A DNA stretch of 64,000 nucleotides, taken from contig CAWHUL010000005.1 in NCBI GenBank assembly GCA_963832365.1, positions 1-64,000 on the forward strand, given 5' to 3'. This DNA comes from CAWBRT01 sp963832365 (GTDB taxonomy: Bacteria; Acidobacteriota; Terriglobia; Terriglobales; Acidobacteriaceae). The notes under the pieces were generated by a model. It did no database searches, was not told the origin of the DNA, and was given only the letters and a program-made list of their open reading frames with translations. Positions 8,829-18,122 of this stretch are shown here, in pieces. Numbering within the stretch: position 1 is the stretch's first letter; each line of letters opens with the position of its first letter. Made by a program: the position numbers and the translations under genes.

Positions 8829-10568
8829 TTATTGCCCATTTAAAGAGCGGTTGGTATAAGCGCCAGACATCAGCGACGTGGCACGATCAGTAAATTGCTG
8901 AAGCACCCCTCTTCGAGGCTTGCGCGATGGCAATTTCCATGCGCTCCTCCTTTGGAGCAGCGTTTCTTCAATCTGCTGCGGCGACTTTCTTTGCCCCTCA
9001 GTCCCGATGACATTCAGTTTCCGGTTTGGGATGTCGATCTCGATGAGGTCCCCATTTTCCACCAATGCGATTGGCCCACCATCGACAGCTTCAGGAGAAA
9101 CATGGCCGATGCATGGCCCGCTAGTCGCACCAGAGAACCTTCCATCCGTAATCAACGCGACACTGCCATTGAGCGATGCATCAAAAACAATCGCATCGGT
9201 TGTCATCAACATCTCGGGGGCGCCGGATCCCTTTGGTCCTTCATATCGAATGAAGATTACATCGCCCGGCTTGATCTTGCCGGAGACGATCGCCTCCTGA
9301 GCGCCTTCTTCCGAATCAAATACGGCCGCGGGGCCAACATGATGATGCATAGAAGGAGCGACAGCGGCGTATTTGATAACCGAGCCCTCTGGTGCGATAT
9401 TACCTCTGAGAATTGCAATCGAACCTTTCTTCGGCGAATTCTCCGGCTTGCGAATAACCTCTTCCACGGAGACCCTGAAGTTCTCCAGATATTCATGACA
9501 GTGGCGGAAAAAGCCGTTGTCCCAGAGCTCCTGCAGATTCTCCCCGAGTGTCCTGCCGGTCACGGTCATTACATTCAGGTCCAGATGGTCCCTGATGAGC
9601 CATTGAACCATGGGAATTCCGCCGGCAAACCAGAGCATCTCGGTCACGAATTTTCCGCTCGGCTGAATATTGGTCAGATAGGGTATCTCGCGGCTAGCGC
9701 AGTCGAACGCCTCCGGCTCCAGCACCCATCCCAACTCGTGTGCGATGGCCGGGAAATGGATCATTGCATTCGTGCTGCCGGCGATAGCGGCATGCACCTT
9801 GATAGCATTCTCGAAGCTGGCGCGAGTCAGCACCGTGGAGGCGGTGATACCTTTTGCAGCCAGCTTCAGGATTTGTCCGCCCGCAACGCGCGAAATGCGG
9901 CGGATTTCAGCAAACGTCGACGGCATCAGCGCGCTGCCGGGTAAGGTCATACCCAGCGCCTCAGACATGCATTGCATGGTGCTCGCCGTTCCCATAAATT
10001 GGCAGGCGCCCACCGTGGGGCAACCAGATCGCTGATAGTGCCGAATCTCTTTCTCGGGGATTTCTCCTTTTTTCCAGGCCGCCGACAATGCGCCGCACTT
10101 TGCAGAGGTGCTCATACCAGGCGCGGGGCGCATTGAGCCGCCAGGAATATGGATGGCGGGGATGTCCATGCGAGCCGCAGCCATCAGATGCGCGGGGATA
10201 GATTTGTCGCAACTGGATATCAGGATCATGCCGTCCCAGGGAATTACGGAAGCGTGTAGCTCAACCATGTTGGCTATGGCCTCCCTGGATGCCAGGATGT
10301 AATTCATGCCCTCATGCCCTTGGCCCCAGCCGTCACAAATATCGGTCACATGATGCCGCGCAGCTCTGCCACCTGCTTCGTGTACCCCCATCGATGCTTC
10401 GTCATTGAGTGTATTCAAGTGGAAACTGCCAGGGTGGCTTTCCCCCCAAACGTCATCGACAAGGATGTGTGGCTTACTGGTGTCCTCTTCCGACCAGTTC
10501 ATGCCCATTCGCAATGCATCTACTTGCGACCAAAGGTCGCGTGCCGGACGGCATTTCTGTGTGCTCAT
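8829..10568 (-). CDS. IlvD/EDD-family sugar-acid dehydratase
   Basis: The 579-residue protein is an Fe-S dehydratase of the IlvD/Edd family, which dehydrates 2,3-dihydroxy acids or aldonates to 2-keto-3-deoxy acids. The three conserved cluster cysteines are present as C78 (TDICDGWGQGHEG), C120 (SSCDKSIP) and C189 (VGACQFMGTASTM). The motifs deviate from those of true IlvD, and the neighbours are catabolic, so a pentonate- or hexonate-type dehydratase is more likely than branched-chain amino acid synthesis. The start codon overlaps the stop codon of an upstream LarA-like remnant (ATGA), showing that it was once translationally coupled. A decayed duplicate lies at 1838-3579. Confidence 0.88.
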   Translation of the reverse strand: MSTQKCRPARDLWSQVDALRMGMNWSEEDTSKPHILVDDVWGESHPGSFHLNTLNDEASMGVHEAGGRAARHHVTDICDGWGQGHEGMNYILASREAIANMVELHASVIPWDGMILISSCDKSIPAHLMAAARMDIPAIHIPGGSMRPAPGMSTSAKCGALSAAWKKGEIPEKEIRHYQRSGCPTVGACQFMGTASTMQCMSEALGMTLPGSALMPSTFAEIRRISRVAGGQILKLAAKGITASTVLTRASFENAIKVHAAIAGSTNAMIHFPAIAHELGWVLEPEAFDCASREIPYLTNIQPSGKFVTEMLWFAGGIPMVQWLIRDHLDLNVMTVTGRTLGENLQELWDNGFFRHCHEYLENFRVSVEEVIRKPENSPKKGSIAILRGNIAPEGSVIKYAAVAPSMHHHVGPAAVFDSEEGAQEAIVSGKIKPGDVIFIRYEGPKGSGAPEMLMTTDAIVFDASLNGSVALITDGRFSGATSGPCIGHVSPEAVDGGPIALVENGDLIEIDIPNRKLNVIGTEGQRKSPQQIEETLLQRRSAWKLPSRKPRRGVLQQFTDRATSLMSGAYTNRSLNGQ

Positions 10569-10857
10569 CGCTTCTCCTTGCTGCAGGATGATTTCTCTCG
10601 GGCGGTGGCCTCAATCTCAACCGGCTGATCCATCAGGTTTCCTGCCGCACCGAAAACCATCTCGGCAGGCGATCTTACTACTTCAATCTCCGGATTGGTA
10701 GCGGCTTCAGCCAACAGCAACTCAGAAAATAGATCTCGCCAATGCGCAACTTGCCCTTGATGCGGACAAATCCGACCTTACTGAGATCCAGCGCGGTGCA
10801 CGTCTTCATAGCGGCGAAAATCGCATCGCGATCGTCCTCGAGAATGATGGGCAACCT
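10565..10857 (-). pseudogene. 3' remnant of LarA-like (DUF2088) racemase gene
   Basis: Read on the minus strand, about 45 codons (LPIILEDDRDAIFAAMKTC ... SKVGFVRIKGKLRIGEIY) are followed after a one-base shift by LLLAEAATNPEIEVVRSP and AAGNLMDQPVE, ending four bases inside the dehydratase start. The RIK-TL-x-EI / LLAE / GNL pattern resembles the C-terminus of the nickel-dependent lactate racemase (LarA) family. That family often accompanies sugar-acid dehydratases. The N-terminal 350 or so residues are absent. In repeat copy A most of this remnant is deleted. Confidence 0.55.
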
Positions 10858-10982
10858 CTACTGTTTGTGCACTGCCTCACAAGAAGAATCGAATCTGAGG
10901 TAGATAACTGATCTAAAGGTTTCGACTTGACTTCGGAGTAAACTCGCCGGAAACTCAATTAAACACAGTTTTGGAGACAGAA

Positions 10983-11756
10983 GTGCCTAACTATCCGCTG
11001 ATTAGACCGATCGTGGTCGGGGTATTCCCAAATTTCGAAGTATCGCTCTTTCTGCATCAGCGGCGTCAGGGAGAGAAGGGAGAATTCCCCATCCTGATTT
11101 ACGTCATCGAGCTTGAAAGCGGAAAGAAGATTGTGGTCGATACGGGCCCCTGCGGTCCGGGAGATCCCTCGGCGAAGTATCACATGCCAGTCCGGCGCAC
11201 GCCGGAAATGGAACCACGCACTGCGCTGGAAAATGTCGGCGTTAAGCCCGAAGAGGTCGAAACCGTTATCTTGACGCACTTGCACTGGGACCATGTAAGC
11301 AATTGCAAGTTGTTCACCAACGCCACTTTCTTCGTGCAGAAGACCGAATTGCAATATGCAGTGGCGCCGAATCCTGTCCAGAACGGTCAGTACGAGGTCG
11401 GCCTCCCCGGCCATAAGCCGCTATGGATGGATGTGTTTTCGCAAATCCAGCCGATTGAAGGCGACCTGCACGATTTCGCCAAGGGCGTACATCTGATTAC
11501 TTTACCGGGACATACACCCGGCTCGATGGGCGTGCTGGTCGAAACTCAAAAAGGGGTTCACCTTATTCCCGGCGACCACATTCCGCTGTTTGCCAACTGG
11601 GAAGGCGATCAGAAGCTGCGGTATATCTGCGGGAGCATTCACATCGACCTGGAAGATTACTATCGCTCGTTCCGGAAGATTGCGGACGTCGATTTCGTTC
11701 TCCCTTCGCACGATTTCGCAACCGTCCAACATTCCTGTTATCCCGTGATGGAGTAA
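10983..11756 (+). CDS. MBL-fold hydrolase, N-acyl-homoserine-lactonase-like
   Basis: The 257-residue protein has the metallo-beta-lactamase fold metal site: H99-x-H101-x-D103-H104 (THLHWDH), H177 (LPGHTPGS), D198 (IPGDH) and H243 (PSHDF). This arrangement, without a signal peptide, matches the AHL-lactonase/lactonase group. Among sugar-acid genes, the natural substrate may be a sugar lactone rather than a signal molecule. The GTG at 10983 is preferred over the TTG at 10971 because GGAG lies six bases before it. It is followed 35 bases later by an MFS permease on the same strand, probably one operon. Confidence 0.85.
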   Translation: MPNYPLIRPIVVGVFPNFEVSLFLHQRRQGEKGEFPILIYVIELESGKKIVVDTGPCGPGDPSAKYHMPVRRTPEMEPRTALENVGVKPEEVETVILTHLHWDHVSNCKLFTNATFFVQKTELQYAVAPNPVQNGQYEVGLPGHKPLWMDVFSQIQPIEGDLHDFAKGVHLITLPGHTPGSMGVLVETQKGVHLIPGDHIPLFANWEGDQKLRYICGSIHIDLEDYYRSFRKIADVDFVLPSHDFATVQHSCYPVME

Positions 11757-11791
11757 CCCGTCGCCTCTGCTCGTTCCAAAGTGAGGACCTT

Positions 11792-13072
11792 ATGCACATG
11801 AAATATCGCTGGCATATATTGTTCATGTTGTTCGTGGCGTCTTTCATCAACTATATCGATCGCGCTGCGCTGTCCATCGCCGCTCCATATATTTCCAAGG
11901 AGTTCCATCTCAACGCCGCGATGCTGGGAATGATTTTCAGCAGCTTTTTTGTCGGCTATGCGATCTTCAACTTCATTGGCGGATATTTTGCCGACGTATA
12001 TGGCCCCAAGAAGATGTTCGGGGTGGCTATGTCGTGGTGGTCGATCTTCAGCGGCCTGACCATTTTCAGTGGCGGATTTACGTCTCTGTTTATTTTCAGA
12101 GTGCTGTTTGGGATGGGCGAGGGGCCAATCAGTTCTGGTACCAACAAGATGATCAACAACTGGTTCCCGGCTAAAGAACGAGCAAGGGCGGTGGGAATAT
12201 CGATTGCTGGAATGCCGCTCGGAGCCGCGTTGACTGGTCCCGTTGTCGGCTTCATTGCCATGAAATGGGGTTGGCGCACTTCCTTCGTTGTACTAACTTT
12301 GCTGGGGCTTCTCTGGGCCGTCTATTGGCTGACGATGAGCACGGATCTGCCGCGCCAGAACTCGCGCGTGTTGCCCGCTGAGTTATCAGAGATTGAAAGT
12401 GGCCAGGTAAAGGCATCCGTCTCCCAAGGTTCAGCCCGGCCTTTGAGCTTCTTTCTGAAGCAGCCCACGATCCTTTCGACGGCGCTCGCTTTTTTCGCCT
12501 GCAACTACATTATTTACTTCTTCCTGACATGGTTCCCGAGCTACCTGGTGATGGCTCATAATGTCAGCCTCAAGAACATGAGCATCGTCACGATGATCCC
12601 GTGGCTGATCGGGGCCATCGGCCAGGCTGGCGGTGGATTCGTTTCGGACTACTTCTATAAGATAACCGGCAATCTTATGCGCTCCCGCAAGCTGGTCATT
12701 GTTCCGTGTTTGATCGGGTCTGCGATTAGTGTCGGGTTCTGTGGCGTCACCAGATCCGCTTCCGCGGCGGTCGTCCTGATGTCAATTGGCGTGTTCTTTA
12801 TGTATGCAACCATATCGAGTTACTGGGCGATTATTCAGGACACAGTGCGTAGCGAGAATGTCGGTGGAGTGGGCGGATTCGTCCACTTCCTGTCCAATAT
12901 CGCCGGCATTATCGGTCCGAGCGCCACGGGCTTTCTGGTACAAAGATCCGGTTCGTTTACCAGCGCTTTTCTGCTGACGGCTGGTCTCGGACTCGCCGGG
13001 TCACTGGCCGTAGCGTTCTTTGCAAAACCGATTGCTGCCGACAAGACTGCGGCGATGGCAATGCAACACTGA
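11792..13072 (+). CDS. MFS permease, ACS type
   Basis: The 426-residue, roughly 12-helix transporter has the N-terminal SFINYIDRAALSIAAPYI motif of the anion:cation symporter family (hexuronate/tartrate/phthalate permeases) and the typical GEGP and NWFPAKERARAVG loop. It probably imports an organic anion by proton symport. The start ATG is preceded by GAGG at a five-base spacing. It lies directly downstream of the lactonase-like gene (35-base gap), so hydrolysis of a lactone and transport of the resulting acid are likely linked. The downstream neighbour is on the opposite strand. Confidence 0.9.
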   Translation: MHMKYRWHILFMLFVASFINYIDRAALSIAAPYISKEFHLNAAMLGMIFSSFFVGYAIFNFIGGYFADVYGPKKMFGVAMSWWSIFSGLTIFSGGFTSLFIFRVLFGMGEGPISSGTNKMINNWFPAKERARAVGISIAGMPLGAALTGPVVGFIAMKWGWRTSFVVLTLLGLLWAVYWLTMSTDLPRQNSRVLPAELSEIESGQVKASVSQGSARPLSFFLKQPTILSTALAFFACNYIIYFFLTWFPSYLVMAHNVSLKNMSIVTMIPWLIGAIGQAGGGFVSDYFYKITGNLMRSRKLVIVPCLIGSAISVGFCGVTRSASAAVVLMSIGVFFMYATISSYWAIIQDTVRSENVGGVGGFVHFLSNIAGIIGPSATGFLVQRSGSFTSAFLLTAGLGLAGSLAVAFFAKPIAADKTAAMAMQH

Positions 13073-13162
13073 GACAGATTGCGGTTTGAAGGAAGCTCAC
13101 CGCCGCACACGACGGCCTATAGCGGTTGAAGAAGCGCAGCATCGATTTGATTGCGCCCTACT

Positions 13163-13495
13163 CTAAACACGTGTGATTCCGAAGTAGTGGCCGAGCTCAT
13201 GGATGACGGTGCGTTTGATCTGTTCCAGAACTTCTGTCTCAGTTGAACAGACCGCTTCTATGTTCTTCTGGTACAGCACGATGTAATCGGGCCCCGTGGA
13301 AAGGTCGAAAACGCTCTTTTGGGTCATGGGCACGCCGTGGAAGATACCCATAACCAGCTGTCCAGACCGAGCTGCCGACTGATTCGACGGCAAATCCTCG
13401 ACTAGAACGGCAACATTGCGTATGCGGGTGCGGAACTCCTTCGGGAGCGAGTCGATTACATCCTCGACTACTTTGGTGAAGCGTTCACGCTCCAT
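13163..13495 (-). CDS. Small zincin-like metallopeptidase-family protein
   Basis: The 110-residue protein ends with the zincin motif HELGHYFGI near its C-terminus, preceded by TVI. It has the overall layout of the short PF06262 'possible zinc metallopeptidase' family (usually 110-140 residues). The third ligand after the HExxH motif is expected in the acidic loop, but the chain ends soon after, as in other family members. The start ATG is preceded by AGGAGAGG. It probably acts in the cytoplasm; no substrate is known. It lies 73 bases downstream of the small basic protein gene at 13569 on the same strand and may be co-transcribed. Confidence 0.75.
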   Translation of the reverse strand: MERERFTKVVEDVIDSLPKEFRTRIRNVAVLVEDLPSNQSAARSGQLVMGIFHGVPMTQKSVFDLSTGPDYIVLYQKNIEAVCSTETEVLEQIKRTVIHELGHYFGITRV

Positions 13496-13568
13496 TCCCT
13501 CTCCTGCGTGAGCGACAAATAAGACAAGGGCAGCGATTGCTGCCCCAGTGCTACCGATACCCTAATTA

Positions 13569-13907
13569 CTACACCGCCTTCGCCTTCTTCACAGCCGCCC
13601 ATCGTTTTCTCTGCGCGTCGGCGATCTTCTTCCTGGCGGCTGCACTCATGGTGCGACGAACACTGGTGTTTTTCGGCGCGGGCGTTGCTGTTGCCTTGCG
13701 CCTTGCCGCCCACCTTGCCTTCATCATCGCTGACAATCTTCTGCGGCCAGCGGGGGTTAGGCCGCGCCTCTTCGCCTGGGTTGGGACGGCTTTGGCTGCC
13801 GGAGTCGTCGCTGTTGCAGTGCCATCGAGTGACTCAAGGGCGGCAATGGCTTGGTTGAGGCGGTTTAGCTCTGCCTTCAGGTCAATAAGTATCGTGCGAG
13901 TCTCCAT
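13569..13907 (-). CDS. Small basic protein with two KRWA-type motifs
   Basis: This 112-residue protein has an N-terminal heptad-like segment (LIDLKAELNRLNQAIAALES), an Ala/Pro/Thr linker, and two copies of a basic motif of the form S/TxxxRxxxxxxxKxRWAA (RRGLTPAGRRRLSAMMKARW near 66-86 and RRTMSAAARKKIADAQRKRW near 85-105). A shorter paralogue with one motif lies at 19351-19581. The motif resembles the basic helix of the NUMOD/histone-like tails common in Acidobacteriota hypothetical proteins, and DNA binding is plausible but unproven. The ribosome-binding site AGGAGAA is good. Confidence 0.7.
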   Translation of the reverse strand: METRTILIDLKAELNRLNQAIAALESLDGTATATTPAAKAVPTQAKRRGLTPAGRRRLSAMMKARWAARRKATATPAPKNTSVRRTMSAAARKKIADAQRKRWAAVKKAKAV

Positions 13908-14092
13908 CTATTCTCCTAGCGCAGCCATATTAGCAATAAGGCAACCAACGGGCAAATCAGAGCAAGAGTAACCCAGTTAGTGCTCTTTGTGTCAATGAGT
14001 ACGCATAACGTTGGTAAGTCCGCTATTATAGCTTTTCCGCAGCATGGGCCAGCGAACGTCCTACTTCGGTCGCGTACCACCGGAGTCGCGGG

Positions 14093-15487
14093 TCAGCACA
14101 GCACAGCTCGTCGTGCCGATTCCGCCTCTCTTTCGGGAAGGGGTTCATGCATAGTGAAGAGCACAAGCAAGCAGAAGAACGAGCAGGCGGCCAGAAACAA
14201 GAAGACAGCATTCCAGTTGTAGTGATCTAGGATCACACCAGCAATCAACGGAAATATCGAGGGACCAATGGAGCCGCCGGTATTGACCAGGCTGTAAGCC
14301 ACGGGAAATGTTTCTTTGTTCGCCAACCCCATAGGGTAGACCGTGAAAGCTGAATATCCAAGGCTCAACAAAAAGCCCATGGCAAACAGCAAGGCTCCGA
14401 GATACACGGCATTGTTGGGCGCGTAGATAAGACTGTACATCGTGATGGATGTCGATAAGGCGCTGACCATCATCAGCGGCTTGCGGCGCATTTTGAGTAC
14501 CCGATCAGAAATCCAGCCACCGAGCAGGTTCCCCAACACCGCCCCGACAAAAGGGGCGGAAGACAGAGCGCCCATCTTGATCGCGGTAAAGTGTTTTACC
14601 GTCACCAGGTAGGATGGTATCCAAGCCATGATGACATTTACAATGCCGACCATGCAGAGCCAGGCAATGGTATTGCCCATGATGTCCCAGGAGCGGAACA
14701 CCTTGGCGACCGTGTCCACCGGTTCAAGACGCTTCACCCTGATCAACTTGTCCAACCATTTTGGGTAGCGATCCTCATGCGAGCCCGGTTGTTTCCGCAT
14801 CTTGGTTTTGGCGGCCACTTGCTTGTCACGAATATATTCAAGTTCGGCCGGAGAAACGAACCGGCTTTCTTCAGGTTTGTTCCTGACGACAAGGATCCAT
14901 AGTAGTGAAAGAAGAATCCCCGGGATTGCAAAGATGAGAAAAATTTGCCGCCATCCGGCCCAGCCGATAATCGCCACGCATATCGGAGGGCAGATCACCG
15001 GTCCGGATTTCGACGCCGCCCAAAACATTCCGGCGGCAGTGCCTTTTTCTCTTGGCGGGAACCAGCGGTCAATGGTAGTGCCGCACCCGATCGGCAGCGG
15101 AGCTTCCGAAAATCCCAGGAGCGCCCGGCTGAGTTTTAAGTGTAAAGGCGAGGCTGAGGTCCCGATGAGCCAAGTCGAAAGCGACGTCAGCAGCATGGAA
15201 ATGGCCATCAGAACGCGGGGGCCAATTTTTCGGTAGAGTAGGCCGACGGGGATTTGGGCCACGGCATAGACCGCGAAGAACAAGCTGATCATCACGCCCG
15301 CTTCCGTGTTGCTGAAGTGAAACTCCTTTCTTATATAAGGCAGAGCGACGCCGAGATTCGCACGGTCAGCGTTGGCAAGTGTATACACCAGAAAAATCAG
15401 CGCCATGACCACCCACCGGAAAGCGGATGTTTTTGCAGTGGATGGCGTCAGCTTAGATACTTCTGCCACGGGAACGTGCGCGTCCAT
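14093..15487 (-). CDS. MFS permease, ACS type
   Basis: The 464-residue transporter has about 12 hydrophobic helices and the N-terminal NADRANLGVALPYIRKEF pattern of the ACS family (D-galactonate/glucarate transporter-like). The central cytoplasmic loop is long and basic (KMRKQPGSHEDRYPKWLDK). It lies 53 bases downstream of the DHDPS-family aldolase gene (15541-16470) on the same strand, so import and aldol cleavage of the same sugar acid are likely co-expressed. The ribosome-binding site before the ATG at 15487 is weak (GGACACAAAG). Confidence 0.88.
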   Translation of the reverse strand: MDAHVPVAEVSKLTPSTAKTSAFRWVVMALIFLVYTLANADRANLGVALPYIRKEFHFSNTEAGVMISLFFAVYAVAQIPVGLLYRKIGPRVLMAISMLLTSLSTWLIGTSASPLHLKLSRALLGFSEAPLPIGCGTTIDRWFPPREKGTAAGMFWAASKSGPVICPPICVAIIGWAGWRQIFLIFAIPGILLSLLWILVVRNKPEESRFVSPAELEYIRDKQVAAKTKMRKQPGSHEDRYPKWLDKLIRVKRLEPVDTVAKVFRSWDIMGNTIAWLCMVGIVNVIMAWIPSYLVTVKHFTAIKMGALSSAPFVGAVLGNLLGGWISDRVLKMRRKPLMMVSALSTSITMYSLIYAPNNAVYLGALLFAMGFLLSLGYSAFTVYPMGLANKETFPVAYSLVNTGGSIGPSIFPLIAGVILDHYNWNAVFLFLAACSFFCLLVLFTMHEPLPEREAESARRAVLC

Positions 15488-15540
15488 TCTTTGTGTCCAA
15501 TCAATTGGCTATTCGCCTGTCCGACTTCAGTTCCGTTGTA

Positions 15541-16470
15541 TCAAACAGCCGCCGCTTTGCGCCGCCCGTACTTATCAACGACGCCCAAATCAGTCATAAT
15601 GACGCGCAGTTCCGCAAGCTTCTCTCCCTCAAGTTCAGGATAGGGGCGGCGAATACCACCGGCCGGCAAGCCCAGAATCTTGAGCGCAGCCTTAATGACG
15701 ATGGGGTTGGAGAACCAATAGAGAGCCTGCAACAGCGGATAGAATTGGAAATACAATTTCCGGCATTCTTCCATCTTTTCCAAACTGTCCCAGGGCCGCG
15801 AAATCAGGGCCATTTCCTCGGGAATGATGTTGCCGCCGATGTTCGCCGTGCCGTTTCCACCCAGCGCCAGGGTCGGCAGGACGATGGAGTATTTGGGGAA
15901 ATCGCAGCAGAGGATGTTGAGCCTGTCCCCGAGCCGCCGCTTGACCTCCACCAGTTGAGAGACGTTCGGCATTGCCTCTTTGTCGACAATGAAATTGGGT
16001 ATTTCATTGGCCAGTGTCTCCAGCGTTTCGGGATCGAGATTTACGCCGACACGTGTGGGGTTGTTGTAGACACCCACGGGAATCGAAACCGCTCTCATGC
16101 AGGCTCGCATGTGCTCCAGCACGGCTGACTGAGGCGGCAGAAGATACGGCGGAACGGTGAAGATCAAGCCGTCGGCTCCCTCAGCTTCGGCAAACTGGGC
16201 AAACTTTACGGTATCTGTCGTGGTGGGATGCGAAGCGTTGAAGAAAACGGGAATCCGGCCTTTGCCGATCTTGATGACCTGCTTGACTATGGTCTTCCGT
16301 TCTTCGGAGGTAAGCAGCGTCACTTCGCCGGCTGAGCCCATTACAAACAGCTCGGAGGTGCCGTAAGCAATCTGGTGGTCAACGATTTCCCTGAAACCCC
16401 CAAAATCGACGTTGCCGTTTTGATCGTAAGGGGTGGGAATTGCAACCCACGAACCGGTCGGTTTGAACAT
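15541..16470 (-). CDS. DHDPS/NAL-family aldolase (2-keto-3-deoxy sugar acid type)
   Basis: The 309-residue (beta/alpha)8 lyase has the family's catalytic Lys164 (IVDKEAMPN), Tyr135 (GVYNNPTR) and the substrate-binding GSAGEVTLLT segment replacing GTTGE. Family members form a Schiff base with pyruvate and cleave or condense 2-keto acids. Next to a permease and near an aldonate-type dehydratase, a 2-keto-3-deoxy-acid aldolase or dehydratase role is more likely than lysine synthesis. The ATG at 16470 follows AAAGGGAA; the longer open frame upstream lacks support. Confidence 0.85.
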   Translation of the reverse strand: MFKPTGSWVAIPTPYDQNGNVDFGGFREIVDHQIAYGTSELFVMGSAGEVTLLTSEERKTIVKQVIKIGKGRIPVFFNASHPTTTDTVKFAQFAEAEGADGLIFTVPPYLLPPQSAVLEHMRACMRAVSIPVGVYNNPTRVGVNLDPETLETLANEIPNFIVDKEAMPNVSQLVEVKRRLGDRLNILCCDFPKYSIVLPTLALGGNGTANIGGNIIPEEMALISRPWDSLEKMEECRKLYFQFYPLLQALYWFSNPIVIKAALKILGLPAGGIRRPYPELEGEKLAELRVIMTDLGVVDKYGRRKAAAV

Positions 16471-17085
16471 AAAGAATTCCCTTTCGCGTGATGTTGGCGT
16501 CAGTATACGAATAGCCCGCCAATTTGTCACATGAATCTGGAAGATTTGGGCGCGCAAGACTGACACCTTGGGGAGGATGTCGGCCTTCAGTGTTTCTGAT
16601 CCCGATTTCCGCATCCTTCTTCTAGACTGCCCGTAATTCGTATATCCTCCGATGACCTTCATTGCCTCATTCCTCTCATGCTGCGCCAATATGGCAAGAA
16701 CGCGCAGGTTCCGGTCTTCCGGAAGCGCTCCCATCCAAAGACACCCCCAGATTACCCACCGAAGGCAGAACCTGTAGAGCGACTTCCATCCCGATTTTCT
16801 TGCTCAAGCCACGATGTCGCGGGTCTTTGCTGCGTGTTCTCATGATGAAAGCTGCCAGGAAGTCGCCCCCTTGCTGGGGACTTTCGAGAATGCCATTTAC
16901 CGTGAGCGGCACGTAGTGAAACCGGTGCCGCCCACAATGCAAATCAAGTGGCGTATGCTCAAACTGGAAACGCCACGTAATGCAGAATTGCTCCACGCAC
17001 CAACACAAAATAACTTTTCAATGTGAGAACCCAAGCAGTCTATACTTGCAAGCCTTAACGCAATTCTTGGCCCAATGAGGCAACC
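16471..17085. other. Intergenic gap upstream of aldolase and TPR genes
   Basis: This divergent intergenic region of about 600 bases contains open frames on both strands (for example 110 codons on the minus strand at 16676-17008), but none shows a recognisable motif or a good ribosome-binding site. It probably carries the promoters of the aldolase-permease unit and the TPR gene. I recognised no specific operator. Confidence 0.4.
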
Positions 17086-18122
17086 ATGATCAAGCGGGAT
17101 CGTTTCCCGTTAATTCTCGCATTCATCAGTCTCCTCATAGCCCTTGCTTCCGCCACTGAGTTTGTCCGGGCAAACTGAGAAGGCGCTCCAGGATTCTGTT
17201 CCTCCCGAATTGCAAGCCTCGGACCCCGATGTCAAAGCCTATCTCGATTCGGCTAAGAAGCTACAGCAAGACGGAGATTACGCGGGTGTCTTTCAGCAAC
17301 TCCAGAAAGCTCTCGTCCTTTGTACACAGAAAGGATTGCTCGCCGACAAGGCGCTGCTCGAAGCGAAGCTCGCGGTCGCCTATTTCGTGCAGGGGAAACT
17401 GGAAGATGCGAAGCAGCAGTTCTTGAGTGCTTTCGAGGATTCGGCCAAGACCGGAAATCCGGTCTTGCAGGCCGACACACTGATAGCACTGTCATCGCCG
17501 GCGCGGGCCTCTGGGAAGATGGATGAGGCGTTCGACCTAGCCACCCGCGCCCTCGATTTGGCCCGCAAGAGCAAGAATCTCTGGATTCAGTCCCGCTGCT
17601 TGGGGGAATTGGGAGCCATTCAGCTCGCCATGGGTAAACCTACGGAGGCGCGGGCCTCCATAGAGGAAGCGCTCCGCATCGACCGCCTCAACCATTATGA
17701 TTGGGAGGCGGGACACCTCCTTAATCTAGCCTGGATTACCGCTGCTGAAAAGTCAAAACTCGATCAAGCGATTCAGCTCGCCAGCTCAGCCCGCGAACTA
17801 GCCATTAAACATGACGACTATTTGATCTTCATGCTGGCTTCGACGTCGCTTGCACAGGGGTATGTCCAGAAGGGCAGGCTGAATGAAAGCATTTTGCTCT
17901 TGGAGCGCTCACGGGATGGCCTTTCAGAAGATGGTGCGCCCCTGTTCCAGCGCCCGGCTTCCTTTCGGGCCGCAATGTCCTTGCCATGCCCCAGGATCAC
18001 ATTTCTCGAGGCCATGGCAATGGCCTATCAAGCTGGCCAGCGCCCCGATGAAGCGCTCACGAGCTGGCTGGGCCTTTACGAGGTCGCAAAAACGACCGGC
18101 TTCACCCTCGCGGCTGCCGTGG
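17086..18122 (+). pseudogene. Exported TPR-repeat protein, frameshifted and truncated
   Basis: An ATG at 17086 encodes a signal peptide (about residues 1-24, hydrophobic core LILAFISLLIALASA), but the frame stops at 17176. The mature protein continues in another frame from about 17150, so a one-base frameshift separates them. The mature part carries tandem tetratricopeptide-like helices (for example DAKKQFLSAFEDSAKTGN- and ATRALDLARKSKNLWIQSR-type repeats) and probably served protein-protein interaction in the periplasm. At about 18122 the sequence switches abruptly to an IS630-type transposase C-terminus, so the 3' part of the gene is lost. Confidence 0.75.

Larger units (their letters stand above)
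6994..10857. repeat. Large direct repeat, copy B (intact genes)
   Basis: This is the second copy of the segment found at 1-3659. It carries the intact solute-binding protein gene and, converging on it, the intact dehydratase gene, plus the remnant of a LarA-like gene. The right boundary is the shared sequence ending GAATGATGGGCAACCT, after which the two copies diverge completely. The 209 bases at 10631-10839 are present only here. Confidence 0.93.

Noticed and set aside
8829..10568. Assignment as the biosynthetic dihydroxy-acid dehydratase IlvD
   Set aside because: The cluster-cysteine motifs differ from those of true IlvD and the neighbours are catabolic; no ilv genes are present.
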